From: Bimuria novae-zelandiae CBS 107.79
Lineage: Eukaryota > Ascomycota > Dothideomycetes > Pleosporales > Didymosphaeriaceae
DNA: 64,000 bases
NCBI GenBank assembly: GCA_010015655.1
Contig: ML976692.1
Span: forward strand, 306,980-370,979
Direction: 5' to 3'
The translations under genes and the position numbers were made by a program. Of this stretch, positions 31,573 through 44,415 are shown in pieces (the first letter of the stretch is position 1; the number at the start of each line of letters is the position of its first letter). The notes under the pieces were generated by a model. That model was not told the DNA's origin. It did not search any database and was given only the letters and a program-made list of their open reading frames with translations.

Positions 31573-32947
31573 TACGAGGTCGACGAGATATGATTAGAAT
31601 AGATTTTGACAAGTGACGGGAGCCAATATCGAGATGGAGTCCAGCTGCCCGACATGCGTAGCGCGGGCTGTGATTTTGGAATCTGGAAACGATGCAGTGT
31701 TGATTGATCCCTGCTACATCGAAGGGCTGATTGGCCGCCTGTCGTTCCCTCCCCACGGAAACCTGGAGTGCCTCAGGTGCGTGGTGCCGCGTATCTCTCG
31801 TATTTTGCCAATTATCATTCAATGAGCGCTCCGATTTGTCTTCCGCGTGTTTCGCGGTGAACAAGGCTGTCAAACGGTTTGGGCATGAGCCTCAATGGGA
31901 CAGGTGTGACCGCCTAGTGCGGGTTCCGAACAGCCCGAAGCTCGTGGCGATATCGATAATGCGGGGCGCGCAAATGGAAATGAGGTGCCTCCGGCCTTTA
32001 TTTGCATTGATAGAAGTCTTTCTGGCGCTGTTTTGAGTTCATGTTGCCGATGTGGCGAACCTGAGCCGCTGCTTTTTGCCTGAAACCCGTGCTCTCATGG
32101 TGCGTAGCGGCTCTATCCGTGAAACTTCAAGCGATGTTATAGTGAGCGCATGTAAATAGTGGTTCGAATATGTGCATGTGTGGGGATAATTTTAGAAAAC
32201 AGCAGAGACGATAAGAAAGGTACAATCTGAGGCAACTGGAAGTTGCACGGTCGGAAAGGTTTGCAGCCGCATCTGATCGCGAACTTTCGACTACTACGTT
32301 GACACATCTAGGATAAAAGTCTCACGAGATGGTGGGACGTCCGTCGAACCCCGAGGAAATATTGTGGTGATGCAGAGACGAAGAAATAGGACGGGCAGCA
32401 GTGTGGAGAATTGATGGAGTGCTAGCCGAAGGAAGCCTAGCGGGATTTTTCAATGTCTACCTGCAGTGATCCTACATTACCGTAGTGTATGTGGGAGTAG
32501 TGGGACTCACAATTCGAGTCACGAATGTCAGTTTCATAAAATGTTGCGAGAGTACGGTAAAAGCTAACAGCAATCTTCAGTATTATTACGCTAGCTAACG
32601 AAAGAAGAGCTGTGGGTTCCTTCTCCAAGACAGCTGTTTATTCCAGCACACGCTTGACTATATCGGGTAAGGTGCAGTTTGTGGTTGTTGTCCACCGTGC
32701 GGCCTCACGAGGCACAGCCTCAACAACATCTAAGCCTCGCCTTCGCCCAAGGCTCAAGACTCATATATCTCACAGTTTCACTCCCTCGTCACTATGACGG
32801 ATCAAGAATTCACGCTGAAGCTCGGTATTCCAGACAGATTCCCAAAGGTGCGTATCACTCACGTTCGTCAAGCAGCGCTTACATTGGACAGCGAAGAAAA
32901 CATTAACCTGCTGCAACAACAGCGATGGCTTGGACAACTGTGAATGC
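31573..32947. other. Intergenic, possibly with an upstream exon of the next gene
   Basis: About 1.4 kb between two divergent genes. At 32794 an ATG opens a short coding-like piece (MTDQEFTLKLGIPDRFPK) followed by GTGCGT, a possible donor; I could not find an acceptor that keeps frame with the gene at 32948. The rest shows nothing. Confidence 0.4.
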
Positions 32948-34735
32948 ATGAACAGGTATTCAAAACTCCAAGAGAATTGCTGTTTCTTCGGTCGTCCTAT
33001 CGAACCTCTTGCCTTCTACTTGCCGTCATTCTCGGACGTACACCAGCAAAAGCAATCCCCGCTTTACAACGTATTCCCAAAAGAGATACGTGATCTCGTT
33101 TTTGAATACGCGTTAGCAGACAATGGTGTACCTTCTCCCACCTGGGACACTGGGGATGTAGCCACAAATGATGCCGCTGTTGCGCTGCTCCAGACGTGCA
33201 AAGCTGTGTATCTGGAGGCTTACCGCTTGCCTATGCTGCTTAATGGTATGAAGCATCCTCCTCATCATTCCGGGGTAGAAATTATAGATCACCTGTCTCT
33301 ACATTCGACTACAGTTCATCAATTCTAATCCGGTTGAGCTTCTAGGCTTTTTTTACGCTTTGAATTATAATGTTCCAACGCGTCCAGCTCTAAGCCGCCT
33401 AGGGCCTGTGAGCAGCTCCGTTACGCTATATCAACTTTCGTACGCTGATCTTTCATACAGTGGCAGTATGCTCTGATCCAACGATTGGATTTCAGCGTGC
33501 AGCAAGTCACTATCGAAGGCGGTGACCTTGAAAAGCAACTAACGGAGTGGCGTTCGATACCCAGGCATTCAGGAGCCTACGTCGCTCCTCTCTTCTATCA
33601 CCTTCACAGTCCTCGCACCGATGGTGTGATACCGTCGCACAATTTCGGACTCACGACATTTGGCGAAGATACCCCAGGCTGGCATCGAGAAGATGGAGAC
33701 AAGGTGACGCTATACCGAGCATTTGTAAAAAATCACGACCCCTTCATTAGTCCATACTGCAACTTCACTGCTCGTGCAATGGTTGCTCGTCCGCTCACTC
33801 ATCTCACCATTCGAATGTAAGTGAGATATTCATGGCTAATGGCGAGATGATCATGGTTAACTAGCGTTTTGATCAGGTCGCGCACCGACTGGTGGACCTG
33901 GACCGACTCTCCGGAAACCAGCGACAGCGAAGAACAACTCGCTCTAGATCCAGCGTGCGGCAAAGAAACAAGACCATTATTGACCGACATGCTTGCTTTA
34001 GCAGCGCAGAGGCGCATGGGACAGCATCCACAATATGAAGACGGCACGTGGGGTGCCTATGTCGCAATGCTTCCAGATCTGAAGACCCTCGAACTCATGC
34101 TCGAGACATTCCGAGAGAAGAAGAGACAGCTGGAAGTCGTCTGCGATTGCGCCAAGACTTGGAAGTTTCCACTGAAGGAATCGCAGTACGAGCTGGTCTG
34201 CGATGGAAAGATAGAGGAACTGAAGTGGGCAAATGTCCCAGACGAAGACGACGGTTGGGAAACAGAAAGCGAGCTTGGAAGTGCAGCCATGGACATCGAC
34301 GATGATCACAGCTCTGACGAAGAGATTGAAGATCATTCCAGCCACAACAATAACTGGGGCGGCATTGAAGAGGTAGAGGGTGTCAACAATGGAGACGGCG
34401 AGATGTCTGTAGATGTGGGTGCTCAAGGACCCTCTGTCACAGAACCCCAAGCAACCGCCGACGCCGGACCACTTAACGGCACATTCTCTCCGTTCCACGA
34501 TCACCCCACAACTCCAGATGGCTATCACTCTCCGACCTACAGTGTTATCTCGCACGACTACGAACTCACGTCTTCACCATTCAGTCCACCGTTCAGTCCC
34601 GCATCTCTGCAGATCAATCCCGTGTCTCCGGTATTCAACTCAGGCTCTGACTACAACTCGCTGCCACTGTGGTATGAGACTGCTACCGATTTCGAAGTAA
34701 GGGTTGTGCGCTTCAAACGACAGAGAATGGAATAA
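32948..34735 (+). CDS. DUF7730-like hypothetical protein with acidic C-terminus
   Basis: Four exons (32948-33245, 33346-33407, 33461-33816, 33865-34735) give 528 residues; all phases close. The conserved part near the N-terminus (SPLYNVFPKEIRDLVFEYAL, then TCKAVYLEAYRLPMLLNGFFYALNYNVP) is typical of a large family of fungal proteins with an F-box-like start and unknown role. The middle has WQYALIQRLDFSVQQVTIEGG. The C-terminal ~180 residues are low-complexity and acidic (MDIDDDHSSDEE...) and then Ser/Pro-rich. The start is uncertain: an upstream exon near 32794 is possible. Confidence 0.7.
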
Positions 34736-35382
34736 GGTGATCGTGGGTAACGTCGAACACTCAAATGTGCTTGGGAGAGCATTGAAAAACGGGCAGTCGT
34801 ACACGGCGACTTGGAAGCTTCCACAGATTGAATATACGGAACGCATGCGAGCACAAGACTGACTTCGACATTGGCTGGCGGTACTGTGATGGTGGGCTCA
34901 CTAAAGAATGAAAGTGCGTAAGGTTGCAAAACAAGGCGAGGGGATTTTCACTGCAAATCTAGTGGACTGTAGCACGCTCGACCGATCGTAGGCAATACGA
35001 GAGCAATGCAAATCATGTAGCACGGGTGGAAAGCAGTAACTCAGTGACATCATGTTGCCCAGAGATATCCAACAGGCGCCCAAGATCTACCGGTACTCGT
35101 CTTGAAGAGCGCAAAGATGGACTTGGCCTATCCTCGTCTATTATGACCCAAACGGAGTACCCAATTGGATGCAGGTGGTCGACCTCACATTCGCTGACTA
35201 ATACAATAGCTCAACATTTGATTGGACAAATCAACATTTTCGTAGACCAGACTTTGTCCATCCGACGCCATCAAGCTTGCAGAGCAACAACGTGGCTTCC
35301 TAACGCACGTCTCGACCCAAAATTATATACAGAACGTCCCATAACCTTTCGCCTAACTAGAGTTTCTACTATCTCTTTCGAA
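34736..35382. other. Intergenic, no gene seen
   Basis: About 650 bp between two + strand genes; the promoter of the PfkB-like gene should be at its right end. Confidence 0.5.
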
Positions 35383-36577
35383 ATGTCACCCAAAAGCTTC
35401 GAGATATTCTGTGTATCACTCGGTATGGTGATCATCGACGACATCTACATGGCCAACCGCGAGCAGCCATTGAAAAATGTTCTCGGTGGCTCGGCAACTT
35501 TTGTGACACTCGGACAACGCCTCTTCACTAAAAGCTCGCAAATAGGCTGTCTCGTTGTCGCGGGGAGCGATTTTCCGAGCAGCGTTAGGACGCAGATCGA
35601 GGATTGGGGTGTCCAAACCGTGGTTAGGAGAAGAGCCGAGCCGTCGACGAGAGGAAAGCTCGTGTACAAGGATGATACGTTTGGGCGTGAGTCACAGTCC
35701 GCCTGAAAAATTTGTCTTCGCGGTGGGGCTCCAGGACAGCCAGCTTGGTGAACGATGCAGCTAATATTGTCTTGATTGTTGATAACACTATAACAGCGAA
35801 GACGTTTGAGTACGTTCATCCACCGCTGAGAGCGTCACCTACGGACCTGATTGGCACGAGTCTCCTCCATGCAAAAGCATTTCACCTGTTCGGGACGCCT
35901 CAAGAGGTTCTGGCTCAAGCCCCTGAGCTCTTGCGTCTACACGGAGATGGGTATGCAAGACCGCTCATCGTCTGGGAGCCTCTACCACCGGCATGCATTC
36001 CGGAGAACTACGAAACCTTTGTACACGCGTGCAAGCTGGTCGACATTTTCTCACCAAACCATCTCGAGCTTGATGCCCTCTTCGGAAGTAACATCGGCGA
36101 TACTTTTGACGTGACGCATTTAGAGCAGTGTGCGCGAACCCTTGTCGACGAGGGGATAGGACCCGAGGGTAGTGGCTCACTTATTGTACGGGCAGGTAGG
36201 AAACGTTCCATTCATTGACTGCATAGCGGAGTTGCGCTGACTTCAGCCTAGGAGAAAATGGTGCCCTCATCACGAGCAAATCCATCCCACCAACATGGTT
36301 TCCTCCGTATTACGACATAGACTCCCTGAAGGTTGTGGATCCCACCGGAGCAGGGAACACCTTCTTAGGCGGGTACATAGCGGGGCTCCATGCGACTGAC
36401 GGAGACCCCAAGCAAGCAATGCACTACGGTACTGTCGCTGCGAGTTTTGCTCTTGAGCAAATTGGGCTTTCGGAAGTGACGCAGGCAGATGGGCGGGTGT
36501 TCTGCAACGGCGTTGCTGTACTTGAGCGGTTGGAAGAGTGTAAAACACGCATCGTCTACGCGAAACATTCTAAATGA
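35383..36577 (+). CDS. PfkB-family carbohydrate kinase-like protein (MAK32-like)
   Basis: Three exons (35383-35686, 35797-36195, 36252-36577) give 342 residues, the usual size. The N-terminal GMVIIDDIY and GGSATFVTLGQRLF motifs correspond to the start and the first glycine-rich site of PfkB kinases. FGPKTFEYVHPPL, VWEPLPPACIPEN and FSPNHLELDALF are typical of the Mak32-like branch. The second PfkB signature is VVDPTGAGNTFLGGY in exon 3, with the GAG anion hole but Asn where the usual catalytic Asp of DTxGAGD would be, so activity on sugars is uncertain. In yeast, MAK32 was found through its effect on killer-virus maintenance; that role is not implied here. The first intron is long for this window (110 bp). 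Confidence 0.82.
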
Positions 36578-36641
36578 AGAAAGAACCAACCATCCACCAA
36601 TAACACAAGGTGTACTTCATCATTCAAATCCCACCGATCTG

Positions 36642-38087
36642 TCAAGTCACCACGCTACTATGCCTTTCCTCAACCCAGTCCTCCACACTCCCATCCTCCA
36701 GTCTCCCCACCACCCTCACAATCTTCCTCTGCTTCTGAAGCGGACACGTGCCACCCTCCACCATAAAACTCCCCAGCCTCTCGCCCAAATCACTCCTCCC
36801 CAGCTCCACGCTCTCCTCGCCATCCACATACCACCCCACCATCGCGGCCTTGCCCCGCACAAAATTCTCAATCCTTGCATCGAACAGGAAATACGAGAAG
36901 TCTGCCTCCTCCAGCGAAAGAGAAGGCTGGACAGAAGTGAGGAGCGCCTCCCAGGAACCCGGTGGATCAAGACAAACATCGCCCAGCGCCAGTCTCCTCA
37001 GCGATCCCGCATGTGCAGCGAGCAGTGCCTTGAGTACACATTCCGACGTATCCGCATGTAAAATGGTCAACTCGCTCAGTTTCGGCCACGCCAACGCGTC
37101 TCCAAAAACATTGCGTAGCTCCACAGCCGCCCTCCCGTTCCCGCAGCTCCTGTACTCAAAATCCAACCCGAGCGCCCGCAAGCCCTTGAACTTTTGCAGA
37201 AAAGCTTTTAAGTGGCCGTGGTGTAGCACACACCTGCAGTTCATGACGTTCATGCTAGAGTCCAGCGGGTCGTGGGATGGACGGGTGAGGGCGAAGTGCA
37301 AGTGGAGGCGCGAGATACGCAAGACGTCGATGGGTTGTAGATCAAACGTAAACGACGATTGTGTAAACAGGTCGAAGTGCAAATTCTCAAGGTGCACTTC
37401 GAGAGGCGGCGCGGATGCCTGGGCCGCCCTCAGCGCCGCTACCAGCGAAACCATATCCTGCGCATAGCGGTACGGCACGCGAGGAAGCGCAAACAACATG
37501 CCCCTCTTCACCAACTCTGCGGGCTTTGAGGCGAGGTCCTCGACCGCTGCGGCGGCGGCGTCTGGACCGGCGTACGGTTTCCTATCCACCACGATGGTCT
37601 TGAGTTTCGGGAATTGCGCGAGGAGGTCGGGGAGGGATGCCTGATAGTGGATTCGCACGTCCAGATCGTCTAAAACTGACTCGATGTACCGCTCATATGC
37701 CTCACACAGGAACCTTTCCATGCAGCCTGACACAGTATCGTGGTCCAGGCCCTGAGCGTGCCACGATTCCCAGATTTCGGCGAGTTCGGCAGCGCGCAGG
37801 GTGCACACGCGGTCTTTCCAGTCATCATAGTTCCGATCTTCCAGGTTGAGGTAGCTCGTGTCCCAAGTAAGACATTGCACGTATTCTTTTAGGTGGGGAT
37901 GGGAGCCTAGATTCTGGACGCGGTTGAGGCTGGCATAGCTGGCGTGGAAAGATATGGCGCGGAAGAGGTGTTGGGCACCAATATCAGCGAGGCGCTTGCT
38001 TGTGAGGCGGTAGCTGGGGAGGGTTTCTTGTGAGAGGTGGGAGGAGATGAGGGCATGGATCTCGGCGGGGAGATGGGCTAGCGACAT
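36642..38087 (-). CDS. F-box protein
   Basis: One exon of 481 residues. It opens with an F-box-like motif (LAHLPAEIHALISSHLSQETLPSYRLTSKRLADIGAQHLFR), the part that would bind Skp1 in an SCF ubiquitin ligase. The rest has regularly spaced leucines (LPDLLAQFPKLKTIVV, ALGLDFEYRSC, KLSELTILHAD, SLRRLALGDVCLD) that suggest diverged leucine-rich repeats, as in many fungal F-box proteins of unknown target. Its 3' end faces the PfkB-like gene, only 64 bp away, so the two transcripts probably overlap. Confidence 0.75.
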   Translation of the reverse strand: MSLAHLPAEIHALISSHLSQETLPSYRLTSKRLADIGAQHLFRAISFHASYASLNRVQNLGSHPHLKEYVQCLTWDTSYLNLEDRNYDDWKDRVCTLRAAELAEIWESWHAQGLDHDTVSGCMERFLCEAYERYIESVLDDLDVRIHYQASLPDLLAQFPKLKTIVVDRKPYAGPDAAAAAVEDLASKPAELVKRGMLFALPRVPYRYAQDMVSLVAALRAAQASAPPLEVHLENLHFDLFTQSSFTFDLQPIDVLRISRLHLHFALTRPSHDPLDSSMNVMNCRCVLHHGHLKAFLQKFKGLRALGLDFEYRSCGNGRAAVELRNVFGDALAWPKLSELTILHADTSECVLKALLAAHAGSLRRLALGDVCLDPPGSWEALLTSVQPSLSLEEADFSYFLFDARIENFVRGKAAMVGWYVDGEESVELGRSDLGERLGSFMVEGGTCPLQKQRKIVRVVGRLEDGSVEDWVEERHSSVVT

Positions 38088-39400
38088 AGCTATGGCTCAC
38101 TCAGTCGATAATATGGCGTTGTTGAGTGGTTGTACTATATACAAGGTAACTGGGTCGTCTTGTAGTGAGGACAAAGATTAAAGCTAACGGAAAATGTACT
38201 AGCCTCTTCGTGGTAATGATATGGCCACCGTGAAAACGAATTCTTATAACGGGACGGATAAGTGTTAGATCTTTAAGCTTGAGGGCAGCCCTCGTCCCAG
38301 ATACGAATGCAAGAAATATCCTCTTTCTCCGCCAGCCGTGCGGGGTGCATCTCAGGGCGAGGTTTCGCGTATTCGGCCTCAGCAGAGTCCGCCCGCCTTC
38401 TCACCGATAATTTCTCGTGTACTGTACAACGTCACCACCCTATCGGACAAGTGAATGTTGATGCTGCATTATCGGACTTCAGCATCTAACATAGCCATGA
38501 ATGGGGCTAGCGCAGGACTTGAGGATTTCGAAGGTTCCAAAGCCAAGGTCGCGGAACGCAGACCTAGTGGTCAAATCGCCGATTTTGAGGCTGCGCGTAG
38601 CCGTCCTGGAGAAAGCATGACATGTACCCTGCTTACGAACCCCATCCATCTCAACGTCCGTAACTACTTTTAAGAAATGCGGGGTAGTCTGTACGCAGAT
38701 AAAAGCCCATAGTGAGCAAGCGAAGTCCGTAGCGTGCGTGCCTTGGTGGCACTACGTCATGTGCAAAGCCCTCCTGCACTCCCATCGCTTGCACATCTTG
38801 CATAATCGCGGGTTACCGAATACGTATCATACGTCCACCGGATGAGACGGCACTGGGACACACACACACACACACACACACATACACACATCTTCAAAGG
38901 CGATCACAACCATCACATCACACCTCTCGAAATACTTTACAACTCAAAATGCATTGCAACTCATGTACGCAGACAACCGCATTTATATTATACACCACAA
39001 GGCTCATGCTCAACAAGCCGACTCATCCGTACCCAAAACGCCCTGCAAAAACACCAAAATACAAGTTGTTTGCTGTCCAACATGTGACGCCATGCCCTCC
39101 GCCCACGCTGTAGGGGCCCAAAAACACCACCGCAATGCCAGGAGATGCAAAAAACCACTGTGTTTGTATCGGGAATGTATACCGATACCGTATTAAACGT
39201 CGTAGTCGTACAGGAAAAAAGGGGCATTCGTGCAGCCACCGAAATGGGGTAATAAGGCAATTGAAAAGAACAAAAAAGGCAATCGCTTTTGGTGGTTTGA
39301 TGCGTGAGTGAAAGGTGTGATACGATCGGGGGTCGTATGCGTAGCACCAAGCCGAAAGCTCCATGAGTGCCGGGAGAACAGGACAACGCGACCAAGGGGG
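38088..39400. other. Intergenic, no gene supported
   Basis: About 1.3 kb between the start of the F-box gene and the 3' end of the nucleoporin gene. It holds a CA repeat (38858-38890). Short open frames lack coding character. Confidence 0.5.
38858..38890 (+). repeat. CA dinucleotide microsatellite
   Basis: About 16 CA units with one TA interruption near the right end. Confidence 0.9.
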
Positions 39401-42400
39401 CTAGACGTGTTGGTTGTAGACCGTCATGAAGCGCTTAGCGAGCTCTTGCTTCTCGTTTACGTCACTGCCGTTGAAGGCAAAGACCAAGGGCTCAAATCCG
39501 GTGCTGCCGTCCTTGACCACGGGTGCCGTGGTGCGAACCTGCTGGTTGGAGCTGCCAGTGAGGGAAGCCGGGACACCAGATACTAACCGGTGGTTGACTT
39601 TGATGGCCCCGCTCTTGATGCGTAAGCGTATGATGATGGATTCGTCCTTCTTGTTCTGAAGAATCCAGAGCCTGCCAGTAGCGACCTTCTCCCACGCAGG
39701 AGCACCACCCTCCTTCTTCACGATCTTGCGGGCGATAGTCTGTGGAAACTCGAAGAGCACGTTGAACTCATCCCGCTCTGCATCAGACAAAAGAGATTTG
39801 TCTTCGTTGTCGACAAAGTTTTTACCTTCTTCTTCGTTGATAGCTGCAGAGTCTGTACCGCTGGCTTCTGCATCTGTAGCTGGTGTCGCGGCACGCGAGG
39901 ACACGGCCGAATTTGCGGCCGAATGAGCAGCAGCGCCAAGGAATGCGAATGGATTAGTCGCAGGCTTTGCCGGGGTCGTAGACGCAGCCGACGCTGGCGC
40001 CGTGGGTGTAGCAGGTGTGAAGTTGAACTGCGAAGGGGTGCTGGTGGAAGAGCCAAACTTGATAGGGTCGCCAACCTTAAAAGTTTGGTCACCGGCCAAA
40101 GTACTCTGTTTCGGCGGTGCTGACTTCGCAGCTGCAGCAGCAAAGTCGAATTGGAACGCTTTCTTCGGTGCCGGGGTCTGAGATCCACCAATGTTGAAAA
40201 GCTTGGAATTGGTGGCGTTCAACATGGGCGGTGCGGTGTTCTCGTCTACAGATTCTGGTGCAGCCTCCGAATTCTCCCTAGTGATGCGGTCCGTAAGGCT
40301 GAGCTGCTTGGGAGTCTCTGACGCATCTTGATCGTCGTTCGAGTTACCATAGCTCATGCGACTAAACAAGCTAGGCTTCTCGGTGGCATGCTTCTTGCGC
40401 CTCATGGTTTCTTCCAAAGTCTCTGATGACTCCGAACCTTCGGCGTCACTCATCTTGCGCTTGTGTGACCCAACACCATTGGAGGATCTAGGGGCAGCTT
40501 CGTCATCGGCATCATCATCGCTGTCGTCCTGGCGCTGGGAAGACGAAGCGGACAAGTGACCGAATGGGTTGTTGTTGTTAGGAGTCTGTGTGCCCGCAGG
40601 GGTGTCAAACACAGAACGAGCTCCTTCGGTCGAAGGTGCAGGGCTGCCAACTCGAGAGCCGAAGAAGCCGGGCGTAGATGTTCCGCTTGCAAGACTCTGC
40701 GAGGCGGACGGTTCATTACTAGATGCGTTGGTGAATTTAAGGGTTGGTATGTCGGTCTTCTTGTTCGTTGCAGTAGGAACAAATTTCAATGTCGAGCTGT
40801 TGGCGGCGACATCGAGGGCCGCCTGGCGCTCATCCTCGGCCTTGTTCCAGCGAGCTATAAATTGCTCCTTCGTTTCGTAGTTGCCCTCTTCCTCTTCAGA
40901 TTCGGTAGGAGAATCGTAATCTTTATCGAGCGCTTGCTGCAAGCGCTCCTTCCGCAGCTGCTCTTTCGTCTTTCCGCCAAACTGACTAAAGAAGCCCCCA
41001 CCACTGGGCTTGTCAGTAGCGGAAGATGCTCCAAAGCTCGGCTTGAAACCTCCGCTGGGGTTGCCACATGCGGAAGATGGTCCAAGGATAGGCTTGAAAC
41101 CTCCAGCATTTGCTGGCTCAGTGGCCGGAGCAGACTGCTGCGTCGCGGACTTGGAGAAGTTATTGGTACCCGGAGTGGATTGCTGTGACGAGGCGCTAGC
41201 AAAGATGTTGAAAGACGTGAGAGGAGGGTTGGTCTTCGGCGTTGTGCTGGGAAGAGCCGAAGCCTTGGACTGGGGCGTAGCTGGGGCTTCGCCGCTACGA
41301 GCCTTCTTGAAAGGGGATTCGACTGGGCCTTGTTCATCGTTCTTCCGCTTCGTGGACAGTATGGTCTCCTCGCCAGTGATGCCCTTCGCAGCTGCCTCCT
41401 GCTTCCTGAGCTGGTCGATCTTCTTCTTCAGCTCGGAAGACTGTGCCAAATGCCATTTCGACAAAGCAGACCAATCCGCCGTTGGGGAAAGCTGAGCGAG
41501 CCGGCCTCGATAGAACTCATTGAGGGCGACGAGCGCACGCGTGCATTCGCGTAGATCGTTTGTACTGGTCATGTTCGCCGTCCACTCCGGAGGAACATGG
41601 ACCCTCGGGATCGTTGATACTGGAGTATCTTTTGAGGTTTCTTTGCTAGAGGATGCAGCGGGCTTTGAAGCGGGCGCCGGCGTGAAGGTGGGTGCAGTCG
41701 ATGTAGTTGCAGATTCGGATGGAGCGGGCTTTAAAGTAGGCGCCGGCGTAAAGGTAGCGGCAATAGATGTCGATGTAGATCCAAATGTAGCGGGCTTGGA
41801 CGCTTTAAAAGGATCATTGCTCGGTGTGGCTGTGGTTGGCTGCTGCTCGGGCGCAGGCGCCGGTGTAAACGAGGACTGCGGAGTGAAAGGGTTTTGTACT
41901 GTCTGGTCATTGTGGGTCGGTTCGTCAGCTGCATTCGGAACAGCTGTTTCGTTTGCGGTGTTATCTTCGGGTCTGTGACCATCGTAAGTCTCTGTATATC
42001 TTCGAAAACGTTCTTGAAATTCTCTTGATGAAAGACTTCTTGACAGGTTCATTTTATTTTAGGGTATGGTTGATAGCTTGAATACGGGCACTGAGACCAG
42101 AACGGCGACGGCGAAACAGGGGGGGAACACCCACCCTGAGCCACCCTCTGCCGTGCAAGAGTAGCTCGTATTGTGGGGCTTGGAGCGGGATAGACTTGAA
42201 ACATTTGAGGGGCTTGAGAAAGTTGAACGGCTTGAGAGGCTTGAGAGGCTTGAGAAACTTGAGAGACTTGACGGACTGGAGGCCGAGGACGTTTAAGAAA
42301 ACCATTATATAGACCAAAATAATTGAGAGACGAGGAAAAATTCTTCACGTACTTCTTGATTTTGTTTGCTGACGTTGTTAGTGATATCGCCTGTGGCCCC

Positions 42401-44001
42401 GGAACCGGCTCCGGGGTCCGCAACGCTGCGAATAAGTCTTCAGGTCGGGCCCCCGTGCTTTGGGGTCCTGCTTGCGTCGTCGCGCCGAAGTTGCCGAATA
42501 GGCTGTTGGATGTGACTGTAGGGCCGAAAGTGAATGGTGGGTTAGAGAGCGCTGGGGTGGTTGCTGTTTGGTTTTGTGTACTCGTAGTCTGGGGGTTGAA
42601 GCCGTTCGACTGGGCCCCGAATGTGCCAAAGAGAGAAGAGCCACCCGTCGTCGCAGTATTCGATCCGAAGGGATTTGCTGGCGCTGTAGAAGCTGCGTTG
42701 AAACTGCTGCCAAGGAGAGGGGTCTGAGCTTCTGAACTGACATTGTTCTGCTGAGCGCCGGAGAGGGTCCCAAACAGAGGCTTAGGAGTTTCTGAGGTCG
42801 AGGTTGTTTGCGCGGGGGACGAGATACCACCAAACAACGTCTGTGGTATAGATGCACTTTCTTGCGCGGTCGTCGTCGGCTGTGTGTTCGCGCCAAATTG
42901 GAATGGTGATGCATTCGACGCGGTGTTGTTCGGGCTTCCGAACGGATTGGGCGTGGAACTCGACGTGGCAGCGTTGTTGTTCTGGCCGAAGCCTCCGAAC
43001 AGGCTGTTCTGTGGTGTGGCGCTTGTGCTGAAGATCCCTCCCGACTGCGCTGAAGTCGATGCATTGTTGTTATTGTTGTTACCGAACATACTGCCAGAAG
43101 GTGTGCTTGGCTGCTTGTTCGCTGCGCCCAAGAAACTGAAGCCATTCGAAGCGGGTGCACTCGCGGCGTTGTTTTGTGACGCACCGAAAGTGAAGCCATT
43201 GGTGGGCGTCGAGGCGCCAAAGTTAGTCGTCGTGTTGCCAAAATCCAGATCGGGCTTCGCATTGAAAGCCGAGATTTGACCAAAACTTTTGGCCGATGGG
43301 AATGACGAATTCGCGGAGTTCCCGAAGGCATTCGGAGTCAATGACTGCGCGGGCGGGAAGCTACCGGTAGAGTTGCCACCGAAGGTGAAAGCGTTCCCAC
43401 TTGTCGCGCTATTCTGTCCCGGCTGCGACATCGTGAATGGAATGCCCGAGTGGCGCGGCGGTTGGGCAGGCGCGTTACTTTGTGCAGGCTGCGACATCGT
43501 GAACGGGGTGCCTGAGTTGCGCGGCGCCGGCGCAGACTGTGCGAAAGGATTTGAACCGTTGGAACTCGCGTTGGGGTCAGGACCGAAGTCGAACGTGTTC
43601 GCAGACGGCGGATTGAGACCGAACGCCGTGAGGCCCTGCACGCATAGATTAGCTACGAGTTGAGCGCCTTTGGTGAGCCGCTGTCATGAGCGCGCCCGCG
43701 AACGTGCGCAGGTAGTCGCGAAAGGCGCGCCTGTGGTTGACACCTAGTTACACCCGGTTGACGTGACTTACAGAAGAGGTCGCGCCGGCAGCTCGCCTGG
43801 GCTTAAGATTCTTAATCCTAGCCAGGTGTCAGTCAATGGGCGCGATACGTAGCGCGACGGCATTGGGTGGTTCACTTACTTGCGCCCTGCGAGCTGCGCG
43901 GCGGTTGCCTTCTTCGGCGTATCGGCTGGGTCCTCCGGTCGCTCCTCCTCGAACTCGCGACCCGGCTGGCCGTGCTTGTAAGCACTCGTGCGTTTCGACA
44001 T
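39401..44001 (-). CDS. NUP2: Nup2-like FG nucleoporin with C-terminal Ran-binding domain
   Basis: Four exons on the minus strand (44001-43880, 43817-43772, 43635-42086, 42038-39401) give 1451 residues. The N-terminus (MSKRT..., ATAAQLAGRK and IKNLKPRR) matches the importin-alpha-binding start of Nup2/Nup50 proteins. Exon 3 is an FG domain with many NPFG, SLFG, FTFG and GxFG motifs and Asn/Ser/Thr-rich spacers. Exon 4 carries more FG and FxFG sites, charged linkers, and at its end (last ~150 residues) a RanBD1 domain: DEFNVLFEFPQTIARKIV, WEKVATGRLWILQNK and IKVNHRLVSG. It would sit at the nuclear basket and help cargo release by Ran-GTP. The third intron (42039-42085, 47 bp) is inferred: it joins two long open frames in phase, and without it the gene would be split in two. 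Confidence 0.88.
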
Positions 44002-44415
44002 GTTGCGCAGTGTGGGTGGTCGAAATCGCTGTGGTCACTGTGCAATGTCGTGGCTGCGGAGCAAAACAAAGCGTCGGGAACATGGATTACTTTCTACCGT
44101 AGTGCGTGACGTTCTGCACTAGTTAGAATGTCCTTGGCGACCTACAACCGGAGCAACAAGCCCGACGACGCCGAGATGTCCTCTGTCACTTCAAATTTGA
44201 TTGTCAAAGCAGACAGCAGCGTCTAAAAGGCAAAAGCAGTCGCTGGTGCGCTACCTATCTTCAGACAGCTACCAAAACACGGGGCGGACATGTTTGTTCA
44301 CTCTCAGAGCCCGAGGGCAAAGAAAGACCCATTCATCTCATCGAATACGATTCTGTGCGGAATGCAAGAACATAGCTTCAGAAGAGAATAGAGACGTATG
44401 ATAGGAATAAGCCAT

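Noticed and set aside
38842..39087. Open frame over the CA repeat
   Set aside because: Its N-terminal part is only a Thr-His run from the microsatellite; no coding evidence.
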